DNA from: Proteromonas lacertae
Lineage: Eukaryota; Sar; Bigyra; Opalinata; Proteromonadidae
Assembly: GCA_002245135.1 (NCBI GenBank)
Contig: NGBS01000669.1
Span: forward strand, 1 to 30,338
Length of the DNA: 30,338 nucleotides
Reading direction: 5' to 3'
Shown here: positions 1 through 10,235 of the stretch, one piece after another
How the letters are laid out: every line of letters starts with the position of its first letter
Numbering within the stretch: the stretch's first letter is position 1
Notes under the pieces: generated by a model
What the model was told of the DNA's origin: nothing
Database searches by the model: none
What the model saw: only the letters and a program-made list of their open reading frames with translations
Position numbers and translations under genes: made by a program

Positions 1-2
1 AA

Positions 3-2281
3 GTTTATATTAGAGATGTTTACAAGGTTATATGTGATGAATTAATCAGTCATATTTTAAGTTTTAAACTAAAGAATGTAGAGGAAAATAATGTAGAGAG
101 TCTCAAAAAAATTTGTCATGAATTGGGTTATAAAAATGTTACAGATGAAAAAGCAAAAGAAATTCGTGACGAGGTGATGAAGAATACCCTTTATGATAGA
201 GATTTAAGAATTTTATTAAGAGGTAATCCAGGTTGTGGTAAAACTTCATTTGTTATCTATCTTCTATGTAGAATCATAGAATTAAATAAGAATATTGATG
301 TTGGAATCAAAGCAACTGTTCTTAAAGCATCTGTGATTAGATCAATAGATAATACACCAATTTCTGATCAGTACAATTTAAAAGGTAAAAAAATGGATTA
401 TGATGTAGATAAAGAAATAACATTTTCTGATATTGTGATATGTGATTCTTATGATATTCAAGCTACAGATTGTAAAGGTAATATTTATTTATATGTCACT
501 TCACCAGATTATAAAATTATGCAAATTTTTCAAAAGTACTGATGACGATCATAAAAGATATTATTTTATGGATGTATTTAGTAAAGATGAAATTGAAAAA
601 TGGGAAGAAAATTGTTTACCAGATGATTTAAAAAAAGTAGCAAAAAGGTTTAATAGTAGATATGGAAATGTTCCAAGACATATCTATTATGCTTCAATAT
701 ATGATGTATGTTATGGTGAAGATTATTGGGATAAATTATATTCAAAAGGTATAAAAAGAATCGTTGGTAAACTTGGTTATATGAAATTTTTAAGGACATA
801 TATATATCCCTGTGAATCAAATGAAAAGGAAGATAAAATATCCAATAGAACAACAACATTTGATAGTACATTATGTCATTATATAGTGAAGTATTCTATT
901 CCCTATGTAGATGAAGAGAATGAAATCAAATATTATGATAGAATTAATGAACATGAGATGGAATTCATATCAGATGAAGTATTTGATTATATTTATGATT
1001 GTGTTAAACACAAAGCTGTAGAAGATGATGTTAAGAATATGCAGGAACAATTTAAAATAGTTTATGAGGAAGGTAATACTTCCCAATTATTTAGGTTATT
1101 ATTTCAAGAATTAGTTTGGTATAACTGTTTGTATCATGGTAATAAGATAACTCTTGATGATAGTGTATTAGTTGAAGAGATTGAAAATAATATATTAGAA
1201 GTATTTATGAATCTGTTTGATGGTGATATCTATTGCATTAATAACAATAAATACTGTTTAGTTCATTTAGCAACATTGAAGAATAGAGAAATGATTTACT
1301 TATTGAATAACTGTTTTATTCATGTAATAAATGATCAACGAGAAATATTGGATTGTGATGATCAAATAAAAGAATGTATATGTGGTTTGCAACAAATGGT
1401 GAATTTTAAAAGAATGTATTATATTGCAGTATCCAATGATAAATCACCTGGATCGTCACCTAAAAAATCACCGTGTATATCAAAAGTATTAGTTTCACAT
1501 TATAAAGGCGATAAAACCAAAAGAGATGCAAAAATTACATATTGTAAATCTATATTTGGAGATTCAGTGTATGGAAATAATTTCAATGTACAAACATGTA
1601 GAGGCAAATCAACAGAATTAGGTAATAAATGTGGTATGGGTGAAAATTTTGAAGAAAAAGATGATGATGAAGAGGAGAATAACAAAATGACAGATATATA
1701 TTCTTCATCTTTTTCATTGCAACAACAACATTCACAACCATCTATTCCTTATACTGCAAGTAATATGAAAGAAGAAGATGATGATGAAATCTCAAAAGAT
1801 GATGAATGTAAAAATTTAAATTGCAAAAGTTATATTACTTCAATATTAATCAAGTTGTTAGATATTGATGATTCGAACAATAAAATACAGAATGTTAAAG
1901 ATAATCTAAGTGATGGAAATGATCCATATTTATTATTATTAGATTTTTTCGGTTATGTAATGAACATGGATTACGTGAATTGAGTGACATGTTTTGTTTG
2001 AAAATGGGAACAAATGAGGATGAAGATAGTAAAAACTGTGAATACAGTTTATGTATAGAGGACTATTGTAGTAACGTAAAACTAACTAAACAATTGAATG
2101 AAATTATCCAAACAAGGAAAATATATAAGTTACCTAAAATTTTAGTTGCATTTGTAAAGCTAAAGAATTAAATCCTCTTAAATATGATAATGATATAGAA
2201 GTACAATCTACTAAATATAAAATGAAAGAAATTGTTGCTTATGATAATCAATCTATATTATTTTATGAAAGATTATTATAA
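3..2281 (+). pseudogene. Broken, 5'-truncated CR-like P-loop NTPase copy (fossil)
   Basis: This is the left-most and most diverged relative of the second NTPase half of the large array gene, and it runs in from outside the window. It keeps the order of motifs seen in the intact copies: Walker A GNPGCGKTSF, the YVTSPD strand, the FFMD-like/EI motif seen here as YFMDVFSKDEI, and RYGNVPRHIYY. From about 1530 onward it no longer matches the other copies and carries its own acidic, Ser/Gln-rich tail. The reading frame is interrupted about three times, so I treat it as a decayed copy of an effector-like gene. It shares the long linker before Walker A with the copy at 6895-8690, not with those at 13780 and 20557. 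Assignment to the Crinkler/RHS NTPase class rests on motif order only. Confidence 0.6.
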
Positions 2282-2488
2282 TTTTTATTATCTACTGAAT
2301 GTATGTTATTTGGTTTTTAATTTCTTCTTACCTTTACGAGTAGATCCAATAACAAATTTTACACTTCCACAATTCTAAAAGGACATCCATAGCCGAACTA
2401 TAGGATGTAAATAATCTAATCGTATTATATCATGTGAGAGGATTATTGAGCAAAAGAGAATGAAGTATATTGCAATGGAGCTCGAAAA

Positions 2489-3040
2489 ATGATGAAGAAG
2501 ATAAGAAGATCAGCTTACAGTAGAAGTGATCGAGGTGGTAGAGGCTTGTGTCGTGCATTAGAAGTAATGGATGAACATCACAGAGACAGATTACAATTGG
2601 AAGACTTACAATTCGCATTAAGAGATGTAGGAATGAGATTTGAGAGATATGAAGTAGATATATTGATGAATGGATTTAAGCGAGAAGCTGATGGTACAAT
2701 ATCGTTGAATGAATTTATTGAAGCGTTAGTTCCTCCAATGCAAGAAAATCGATATAATGTAGTAATGGATATATTCCACATGTTAGATAATGAAAAGAAC
2801 GGCGAACTATGTCTTAAGTTAATTGTGCCATTATATGATGTAAATAGTCATCCGACAATAAGAGAAGCTAAACTAACACAAGATCAAGCATTAGATCAAT
2901 TCATTAATCATTTTCGATATACAATAAAACCTGGATTTATAAGTATGAATGAATTTTTAGATTATTATTTGCTGTTAAGTTCAATGTATGAAAGTGATGA
3001 AGACTTTGAGACTTTAGTAAGAAGTAATTGGAGAATCTGA
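2489..3040 (+). CDS. Calcyphosine-like EF-hand protein, copy 1 (shorter N-terminus)
   Basis: The 183-residue product begins at a double ATG. It aligns by eye with animal calcyphosine and CAPSL along its whole length: GGRGLCRALEVMD, then EALVPPM, then HPTIREAKLT, then EFLDYYLLLSSM, then a terminal SNWRI where calcyphosines end in (A/T)W(Q/K)L. Four EF-hand positions can be found, but most loops lack the usual acidic ligands; the best is the second (KREADGTISLNE), which has Lys at loop position 1. Calcium binding is therefore doubtful. From about 2500 the DNA is almost identical to the other copies; upstream it is different. An ATG at 2475 starts a peptide like the MDPET start of the other copies (MELEK), but it lies one base out of frame with this ORF. 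The copy could be functional from 2489. Confidence 0.7.
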   Translation: MMKKIRRSAYSRSDRGGRGLCRALEVMDEHHRDRLQLEDLQFALRDVGMRFERYEVDILMNGFKREADGTISLNEFIEALVPPMQENRYNVVMDIFHMLDNEKNGELCLKLIVPLYDVNSHPTIREAKLTQDQALDQFINHFRYTIKPGFISMNEFLDYYLLLSSMYESDEDFETLVRSNWRI

Positions 3041-3426
3041 TTATTTCAATAATAAATTTTATATATATTATCATTATTTGTTTGTTGGTCATGAAATATT
3101 GTATAGTTAGTTTTCTGTTAATCATTAATTTTCAAAATTTCCATCATTTTTAAGGCTCATTGTGATTAATATATTTACTCTTTGTATTACCAGTTATACA
3201 GAGAGATTATTGGTATATACTTTCCAAACATCATGAATCTGTGAATGATGTTAATTTTGTTAAGCAGCACATCAGATGGATGAAATGAAATTGATTACAT
3301 ATAGTTATTGATTAATATTTACTTTATGACATGTATATTACATGTAATTGACAAGTTTATAACTATACATTTCTTTTGAAAATTATAGATATTGAAGAGT
3401 ATAGTTATTACATTTTATTTAATCTT
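3041..3426 (+). promoter_or_regulatory. Spacer between calcyphosine-like gene and large gene, copy 1
   Basis: This 386-base stretch has no convincing ORF. It should hold the 3' end of the calcyphosine-like transcript and the promoter of the large gene. About 3215-3290 differs clearly from the other units, whereas the last 100 bases are well conserved. The conserved part has two ACATGT palindromes 11 bases apart (3329-3334 and 3340-3345). A possible upstream start exon (ATGACAT, 3326-3332) could splice through a 56-base GTATAT...TATAG intron (3333-3388) into the large gene in frame. This alternative start is a guess. Confidence 0.4.
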
Positions 3427-6400
3427 ATGGATTTCAATTATGTGATAAGTTATAAAAAGATTGATAAGATTGAGTTGATGAAAAAAAGTGAAAATGAAGA
3501 AATAGTGTATTATTTTAACTATTATCCTCAGATAAATAATACTTCTTGTTGTTATTTCATCTTAGTGAGAGATTGTTATGTAAATATTTATAACAGTATT
3601 AAAGATGTAGTAAAGAAAAATCAAAATAAAGGTAAGAATGAAGGTGATGGTAAGAAGAATGGTGAAGATGATAACAATGGTGAAGATGGGAATAATGGTG
3701 TTGGTGAGAATCAAAGTAAAGATGAGTATAGTGGTGAAGATAGTAATCGAAGTGAAAGTGAGAATAAAAGAAGTAGGAATAGTCAGAATTGCTTTTTAGT
3801 GTATGGCAATCAAGGTTTAGGAAAATCTACATTATGCTGTTTTTTAGCGTATTTTCTTAATAATGACGATGATTTTGATGAATATAGTATAGTAGTATAT
3901 GGTGTAAATGATTCAAAGGAAACTTATCACTATAGATTAGCAAATACTCATGAATTTCATATAAGATATCAAGCTATACCCGATTTGAAAAGCAAAACAA
4001 TCATTATAAGCGATAATGAACAGATTCATGAAGATGATTTCAGTGATGATAATGTAATAATTATGATAAGTTCTCCAAAAGCAGAAAAATATAAGATTAT
4101 GGCAAATAAGAGATGTACAATCCAATTCTACATACCTCAATTCAATGAAAAAGAATTAAAGATTATAATAAATCAAAAAGAGAAATTAGATGATGATAAG
4201 AAAAAGAAAATATTAAATGATGCAGTTATATATGGAGGCAACTTAGATATTAATTGTTCATTGAAAGAGTTATGTAAAAATTGTGAAAGGGAATTACCAT
4301 TATATATTCCACCAAATTATGAAGAACAGTTGTTTATATATGATACCAATCAATTTAATGTAATACCTGACACCTTGAGATATTTATCAACAGAAATGGA
4401 AAAATATATACTTGCAAATTGCTTTTACAAAATAGTGGATTATAAAAGATTATATGAAGTATTTGAAAATGATTTATTGAATAAAAAAGATCCATGGATA
4501 TTCGAAAGAATGTGTCACATTATATTCGAAGATAATGGTTATACAGGTTATAATTTAGACAAAAAAGAATTTCCATTTGATTTACCTGAACATACATTAA
4601 TTTATATTGAAATGGATAAATTCCTTGATTATCTTGATAATGGTGATAAATATAAGATTAAAAACCGTAAAATTAATGAAGTAACGCTTGTGAGTGGTAA
4701 AATTAAAGATAAAAGTAATACTGAAATAAAAAGTATAACAGAAGGAATAGTTGAAATAACATATAATAATGTAAGAGGAAAATATGATAGGATTGTTGAT
4801 TGTGAAATAACAGGATTGACAATATCAAATGCAAAGATAGAAGGTGATAGAATTAGTGGTGTAATAAAAGATGGTTTAATATCAGAAGGAGTTATATTTG
4901 ATGGTATTTATGTGGATTTTGGAAGAATAATTAATTTTCCAGCAATAGATTCATGTATTATTAACAAATATAGTATTACTGGATTACAAATGACAATTTC
5001 TAACAATCATCCAACTAAGAATACTGTAATAGCATTTCTAAATGTATATATTATTATTATTATTGTATAGATGTTGTATAGCTATCATAAATCATATATA
5101 ATCGATAATTTGAAAAGACTAAATATGAATGATAAAAATGATAAAGATATTCTTGCAAATGCGTTATATGATAATGGATATATCTCAGAGAATAAAAAGA
5201 AAGAGATAATAGATAGTATGGATAAAGAAAAGAGAATAATGTGTGAGAGTTATGTATGATATTAATATTTATATAATTTTATAGTTTTTGATTAATGAAC
5301 TTTATCGTAGGGGATATAATGAGATAAATGAAATATATGGTAAACTTAAAGATAGATATTTAGATGTTATTAATAGTGATACAAATACTTATAATAAATT
5401 GATAAATGATATTAATAAATTGAAAAATAAAAACCAACAATTGGAAAATAAAAATCAACCAAAGAATAGTAAAAGCAAAAAAGAAACTAGTGGTTCATCA
5501 AATGAAACATTAACTGAAGAAATTGAGAAATTGGAAAAAGAAATTGAGAAATGGAAAGAAGAAATTCGTGATTTAAATGAACTTAATAAAGAAATAATAG
5601 AAAAAATAAAAGAAGCAAAAAATGATAATATAGATGAAAAAGAGTCTCCCATTAAAAGAAAAAGAAATAGCAATAAAGAAGTTGAAGAAGAGAATATAGA
5701 GGAAGATAAAGAAGCAGAAGATGAAGATAGACCAAATAAAAAGATTAAAACTATTGAAAATAATGAAGTGAATAATAATAATAATATTCCATCGAATGGA
5801 AATGGTGATAAACCACAGAAAACAAAAGGTAGTGATATCGAATCATCAATCCCTTATAAAAGAAATAAACTTACTGATGATAAAGTTGTTAAAGAATTAA
5901 CAGAGAAAAAAGAAATTGTTATTGATGACAGAATATTACATGACTTAGATGATTATTTGATTGATGTAATATACCATGATAAGAAAAATAATAAAGAAAA
6001 AAAAGAGATGAAGAATGATATTATTGCTGTATATATATTATTGTATTATTATTATAGTCAATTAAAAAAGAAATCAATTCAGGTATTGATAATGAAGATA
6101 TTATTAATCAATTAGATAAATGTAATCCAATTTTTAATATTGTATTTATTACATACAATCACAATGAAGTAACATCATCACTTGAAGAAGGTGAAACTGA
6201 TTTTGGACATTATGGAATATTTAAAGATAAAATAATAGAAGAAATGAAGAAAACTTACAAATGGGATGAAATTAAATCAACTAGTAAAGAAAATGAGATG
6301 AAATCAAATGCTACAGGAAATGAACAAAAATCAAATTCCACAGAAAGTGAAATAAGTTCTGCTGGTAAAACAAAAGAAACTGATAAATTCAAAAAATTAA

Positions 6401-8690
6401 TAATGTCAATAAAATCGAAAAGATTAAGATTTTGTACTTATAACATGTCTGATGAATTAAATGACTATTCAGTCTTCCAAAAGAATGTAGAAACATTACA
6501 CATAGTTTTAGAAAATAGGAATGAAACTACAAATTTCATACTTACAGAATGTAGAAACCCATCAGTAAATATAATACCTTGTGAAGTTGAAGAAAAAAAG
6601 ATAGATTGTGATTATAGAATATGTGAAAAGATTATAAATAGAAAAATTGAACAAACTAAAACTGAAGATAATTCAAATGATTCTATTGATATTAAATGGA
6701 AAAATCTGAATAATGAGTTTGTAATTGATGATAAAAATTCAGTAGTAGAAGAATTTAATCAATATCTAACAAAGAATGATATAGAATCAGCAAAATTATA
6801 TTTTAATACTATAAAGAAAAATATATCTACTTATATTAAAAATCGCTCAAGTATATATATATATATACATATATAATTATTATATAAATAATAGTGACTA
6901 ACTCTTTATGTAAAGTATTTGGAAAATTAAGTCCAAAATACAATGATAGTGATAAAACTATAAAAATTTATTGTGATATATATCAATATCCTAATAGAAT
7001 AGTATATGTTAGAGATGTTTATAAGGAAATATGGGGAAAATTAAAGAAAGAAATGTTGAAATATAAACTAAAAAATACTGATGAAAAGAAAAAGGAGAGT
7101 ATCAAAAAAATTTGTGATGAATTATATAATAAAAAAGTTACAGATAATGAGACAAAAATAGAATATCAAAAGATTATAGACAATAATCTGTATAATAAGA
7201 AATTACGAATTCTATTGAGAGGAAATCCAGGATGTGGTAAAACTTCATTTGTTATCTATTTATTAAATCGAATTATTGAATTAAATGAGAATATTGATGA
7301 TAAAATTGAAGCAACTGTTCTTAAAGCATCTGCAATTAAATCAATAGATAATACACCAATTTGTGACCAATACTATTTAAATAATAAAGAAATGCTACAT
7401 GATATAGATAAAGAAGGAAAAAGATTTGATATTGTGATATGTGATTTTTATGATATTCAAGATACAGATTGTGAAGGTAGTATTTATTTATATGTCACTT
7501 CACCAGATTCTAAAAATTATAAATCATTTACAGATAAGAAAGAAGATAATAGAAATTGTTTTTTTATGGATGTATTTAGTGGAAAAGAAATTAAAGAATG
7601 GAAAGAAAAATGTTTACCAACTGAACTGCAAGAATCAATAGAAAAAAATGAGTTTAATAGTAGATATGGAAATGTTCCAAGACATATCTATTATGCTGCA
7701 ATATATGATGTTTGTTATGGTAAAGATTATTGGGATAAAATATATTCAAAAGGTATAAAAAGAATAGTAGGTAAACTTGGTTATATGAAATTTTTAAGGA
7801 CATATATATATCCCTGTGAATCAAATGAAAAGGAAGATAAAATATCCAATAGAACAACAACATTTGATAGTACATTATGTCATTATATAGTGAAGTATTC
7901 TATTCCCTATGTAGATGAGAATAAAATCAAATGTTATGATAGAATTAATGAACATGAGATGGAATTCATATCAGATGAAGTATTCGATTATATTTATGAT
8001 TGTGTTAAACACAAAGCTGTAGAAACTGATGTTAAGAATATGCAAGAACAATTTAGTGACTTATATCAGAATAAAGTGAAAAATGAATTTATGTTATATT
8101 TATTCAAAGAGTTAGTATGGTATAACTGTTTGTATCATGGTAATAAGATAACTCTTGATGATAGTGTATTAGTTGAAGAGATTGAAAATAATATATTAGA
8201 AGTATTTATGAATCTGTTTGATGGTGATATCTATTGTAGTAATGATAATAAATACTGCTTAGTTCATTTAGCAACATTGAAGAATAGAGAAATGATTTAC
8301 TTATTGAATAACTGTTTTATTCATGTAATAAATGATCAACGAGAAGTATTGGATTGTGATGATCAAATAAAAGAATGTATATGTGGTTTGCAACAAATGG
8401 TGAACTTTAAAAGAATGTATTATATTACAGTATCCAATAATAAATCGCCTGAATCTTCATCTGAATCCTCACCTTTTATATCAAAAGTATTAGTTTCACA
8501 TTATATTGGTAAAACAACCATCGAAAATGCAAATATTACCTATTGTAATTCAAAATTTGAAGGTTTAGTATATGGAAGTGATTTCAAGATAGAAAAATCA
8601 AAAGATGTAACTGTAAAGTTTGATATAGAAAAGAAGAATAATAAAAAGAAAAAGAATATAAAAAGACTAAAAGCATTTGGATTGGTTTGA
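3427..8690 (+). CDS. Giant double CR-like NTPase gene, copy 1 (five exons)
   Basis: Predicted exons are 3427-5043, 5071-5253, 5285-6028, 6058-6850 and 6895-8690, giving about 1710 residues. ORF ends in different frames coincide with GT...AG micro-introns, and removing these restores one frame. The first half has an Asn/Gly/Asp-rich linker (residues about 65-115), Walker A GNQGLGKST, Walker B-like IIISDNE, then ISSPK, YIPQFNEKEL and YGGNLDI. A repetitive beta-rich stretch follows. The middle is a Lys/Glu coiled coil with SPIKRKR and NKKIKT patches. The second half has Walker A GNPGCGKTSF, IVICD, YVTSPD, FFMDVFSGKEI and RYGNVPRH, then a basic KKNNKKKKNIKR end. This motif order is that of Crinkler/RHS-class NTPases, often nuclear effectors in other organisms. 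I see no nuclease domain. The start ATG (MDF) is the first in frame; ATGACAT at 3326 is an alternative. Confidence 0.65.
5044..5070 (+). other. Micro-intron 1 of the large gene (27 bases)
   Basis: The intron runs GTATAT...GTATAG, almost entirely ATT repeats, and joins ...AFLN to MLYSYHK in the same phase. The equivalents at 11856-11888, 18633-18665 and 25410-25442 are 33 bases. The difference is two ATT units, while the flanking codons are conserved. It contains an in-frame TAG. Because its length is a multiple of three, stop read-through would also keep the frame, so it is the least decisive of the four introns. Confidence 0.65.
5254..5284 (+). other. Micro-intron 2 of the large gene (31 bases)
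   Basis: The intron runs GTATGA...TTATAG and joins ...CESY to FLINELYRRGYNE. The length is not a multiple of three, so the conserved coding on each side stays in one frame only if it is removed. The equivalents are at 12072-12102, 18849-18879 and 25626-25656. Confidence 0.75.
6029..6057 (+). other. Micro-intron 3 of the large gene (29 bases)
   Basis: The intron runs GTATAT...TTATAG and joins ...KNDIIA to SIKKEI. Removal opens the frame straight through the downstream FITYNHNEV region, which otherwise has no ATG at its start. The equivalents are at 12913-12941 and 19690-19718, and the same intron is present in the fourth unit. Confidence 0.75.
6851..6894 (+). other. Micro-intron 4 of the large gene (44 bases)
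   Basis: The intron runs GTATAT...AATAG and contains an AT dinucleotide tract. It joins ...KNRS to MTNSLCKVFGK, the ATG being formed from A plus TG across the splice. The equivalents at 13738-13779, 20515-20556 and 27287-27328 are 42 bases. A two-base length change between copies with coding kept on both sides fits intronic rather than coding sequence. A separate gene starting at GTG here is much less likely in a eukaryote. Confidence 0.7.
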
Positions 8691-8737
8691 ATGAGAAATA
8701 TCATCATCTTATTTTCAAATATAAATTGTTTTGTTAG

Positions 8738-8992
8738 GAATTGTTTTTCAGGGATAAGTTACATCAAACCATTACAAGATTTAGCAAATTCATTTATACT
8801 CTATTTAAGAAAATATATGAAAAAATAATTTATAACACAAATAGAAAAAATGAAAGAAATAAAGGAAAAGATTTTATTGTTAATACTAAAACACCGATTT
8901 GTGCAACAGCTAATAATAAAAAAATGGAAGAAAAACAAAATGAATTATTGACAAGTAATGAAGTTAATGTAAAGAAACCTAAATTTGGATGA
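8738..8992 (+). CDS. Possible sixth exon of the large gene, copy 1
   Basis: This is an open stretch of 84 codons ending in TGA, basic and Lys/Asn-rich (LFKKIYEKIIYNTNRKNERN), with no ATG near its start. A GTTTGA...TTGTTAG segment (8685-8737, 53 bases) would splice it in frame onto the second NTPase half after ...KAFGL, replacing the TGA at 8688-8690. The donor differs from the GTAT of the other introns, so this is weaker. A competing 46-codon ORF from an ATG just after the TGA overlaps it in another frame. I recognise no domain. Confidence 0.4.
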   Translation, partial: ELFFRDKLHQTITRFSKFIYTLFKKIYEKIIYNTNRKNERNKGKDFIVNTKTPICATANNKKMEEKQNELLTSNEVNVKKPKFG

Positions 8993-9104
8993 GGAAATGC
9001 TGATTAAGAGAAATAATAATACTAAAACATCTTTCGATTGATTATATTTCTTCATACTATTCTATTTATGTTATTTTCAATAGAAAGGGTTTAATTTTAA
9101 AGTA

Positions 9105-9849
9105 ATGGTTAGGTTTAGTATATTGCAAAACAACAACTTCATTTGCAGCAAATGGATCATTAGAAAAAGAAATAAAAGGCTTGAGAGTTGCAAGCCAAAC
9201 TTCCAAAGCAGAATTAATTGATAATGTTTGGACGATTGTAACAGCAGAAAAACCAACAGAACATGTAAAAGAATACATTCCAATGGATCCTGAAACCATG
9301 TTGAAGATGATAAGAAGATCAGCTTACAGTAGAAGTGATCGAGGTGGTAGAGGCTTGTGTCGTGCATTAGAAGTAATGGATGAACATCACAGAGACAGAT
9401 TACAATTGGAAGACTTACAATTCGCATTAAGAGATGTAGGAATGAGATTTGAGAGATATGAAGTAGATATATTGATGAATGGATTTAAGCGAGAAGCTGA
9501 TGGTACAATATCGTTGAATGAATTTATTGAAGCGTTAGTTCCTCCAATGCAAGAAAATCGATATAATGTAGTAATGGATATATTCCACATGTTAGATAAT
9601 GAAAAGAACGGCGAACTATGTCTTAAGTTAATTGTGCCATTATATGATGTAAATAGTCATCCAACAATAAGAGAAGCTAAACTAACACAAGAACAAGCAT
9701 TAGATCAATTCATTAATCATTTTCGATATACAATAAAACCTGGATTTATAAGTATGAATGAATTTTTAGATTATTATTTGCTGTTAAGTTCAATGTATGA
9801 AAGTGATGAAGACTTTGAGACTTTAGTAAGAAGTAATTGGAGAATCTGA
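9105..9849 (+). CDS. Calcyphosine-like EF-hand protein, copy 2
   Basis: The body (9283-9849) is nearly the same as copy 1 and matches calcyphosine/CAPSL, including GGRGLCRALEVMD, EALVPPM and the SNWRI end. An ATG at 9283 (MDPETMLKM) gives 188 residues, close to the length of short calcyphosines. The frame stays open and protein-like for another 180 bases upstream (LRVASQTSKAELIDNVWTIV) but has no ATG. A micro-exon ATGGTTAGGTTTA (9105-9117) spliced over a 31-base intron (9118-9148) would supply one and give 237 residues. The intron has the same form as those in the neighbouring gene, so I chose the longer model. The EF loops are mostly degenerate, with loop 2 nearest to canonical. The gene lies about 110 bases after the possible sixth exon of the preceding large gene. 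Confidence 0.65.
9118..9148 (+). other. Putative 31-base intron in calcyphosine-like copy 2
   Basis: The intron runs GTATAT...TTTGCAG. It joins ATG GTT AGG TTT A to CA AAT GGA in the frame of the EF-hand protein. The equivalents are at 15895-15925, 22672-22702 and 29421-29451. Support is the lack of another ATG, the matching GTAT donor and the length. The copies are identical here, so comparison adds nothing. Confidence 0.45.
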
Positions 9850-10235
9850 TTATTTCAATAATAAATTTTATATATATTATCATTATTTGTTTGTTGGTCA
9901 TGAAATATTGTATAGTTAGTTTTCTGTTAATCATTAATTTTCAAAATTTCCATCATTTTTAAGGCTCATTGTGATTAATATATTTACTCTTTGTAATACC
10001 AGTTATACAGAGAGATTATTGGTAATTACATTTCAAATATCATTAATTAGTGGATGATGTGAATTTTGTCAAGTAACACATCAGATGGATGAAATGAAAT
10101 TGATTACATATAATAATTGCTTAATATTTACTTTATGACATGTATATTACATGTAATTGACAAGTTTATAACTATACATTTCATTTGATAATTATAGATA
10201 TTGAAGAGTATAGTTATTACATTTTATTTAATCTT
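9850..10235 (+). promoter_or_regulatory. Spacer before large gene, copy 2
   Basis: No ORF of note lies in these 386 bases. The ACATGT pair recurs at 10138-10143 and 10149-10154. The optional upstream start exon would be 10135-10141, with its intron at 10142-10197. Compared with unit 1, the middle (about 10022-10080) has changed most and the ends least. Confidence 0.4.

Larger units (their letters stand above)
2500..9308 (+). repeat. Tandem array unit 1 (6809 bases)
   Basis: It runs from the shared point in the calcyphosine-like body to the same point in the next unit. It differs from later units in the spacer, around the first Walker A, in the coiled coil length and in the second NTPase variant. 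Confidence 0.85.

Noticed and set aside
2306-2374. Minus-strand 22-codon stretch reading like a protein end (VKFVIGSTRKGKKK)
   Set aside because: It is very short, is preceded by a stop, and no acceptable exon or start is seen beside it. It could be a last exon but the evidence is too thin to list.
8690-8830. 46-codon ORF starting at an ATG just after the large gene's TGA
   Set aside because: It overlaps the longer basic open stretch at 8738-8992 in another frame and shows no recognisable feature.
9118-9148. Trichomonad origin suggested by AT content and short introns
   Set aside because: The fused branch-point/acceptor motif I associate with trichomonad introns is absent here, so I left the organism unplaced.
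9077-9427. Minus-strand ORFs of 60-116 codons opposite the calcyphosine-like genes and NTPase genes
   Set aside because: They are shadows of conserved + strand genes with low-complexity Leu/Ile/Phe/Ser content from AT-rich antisense.
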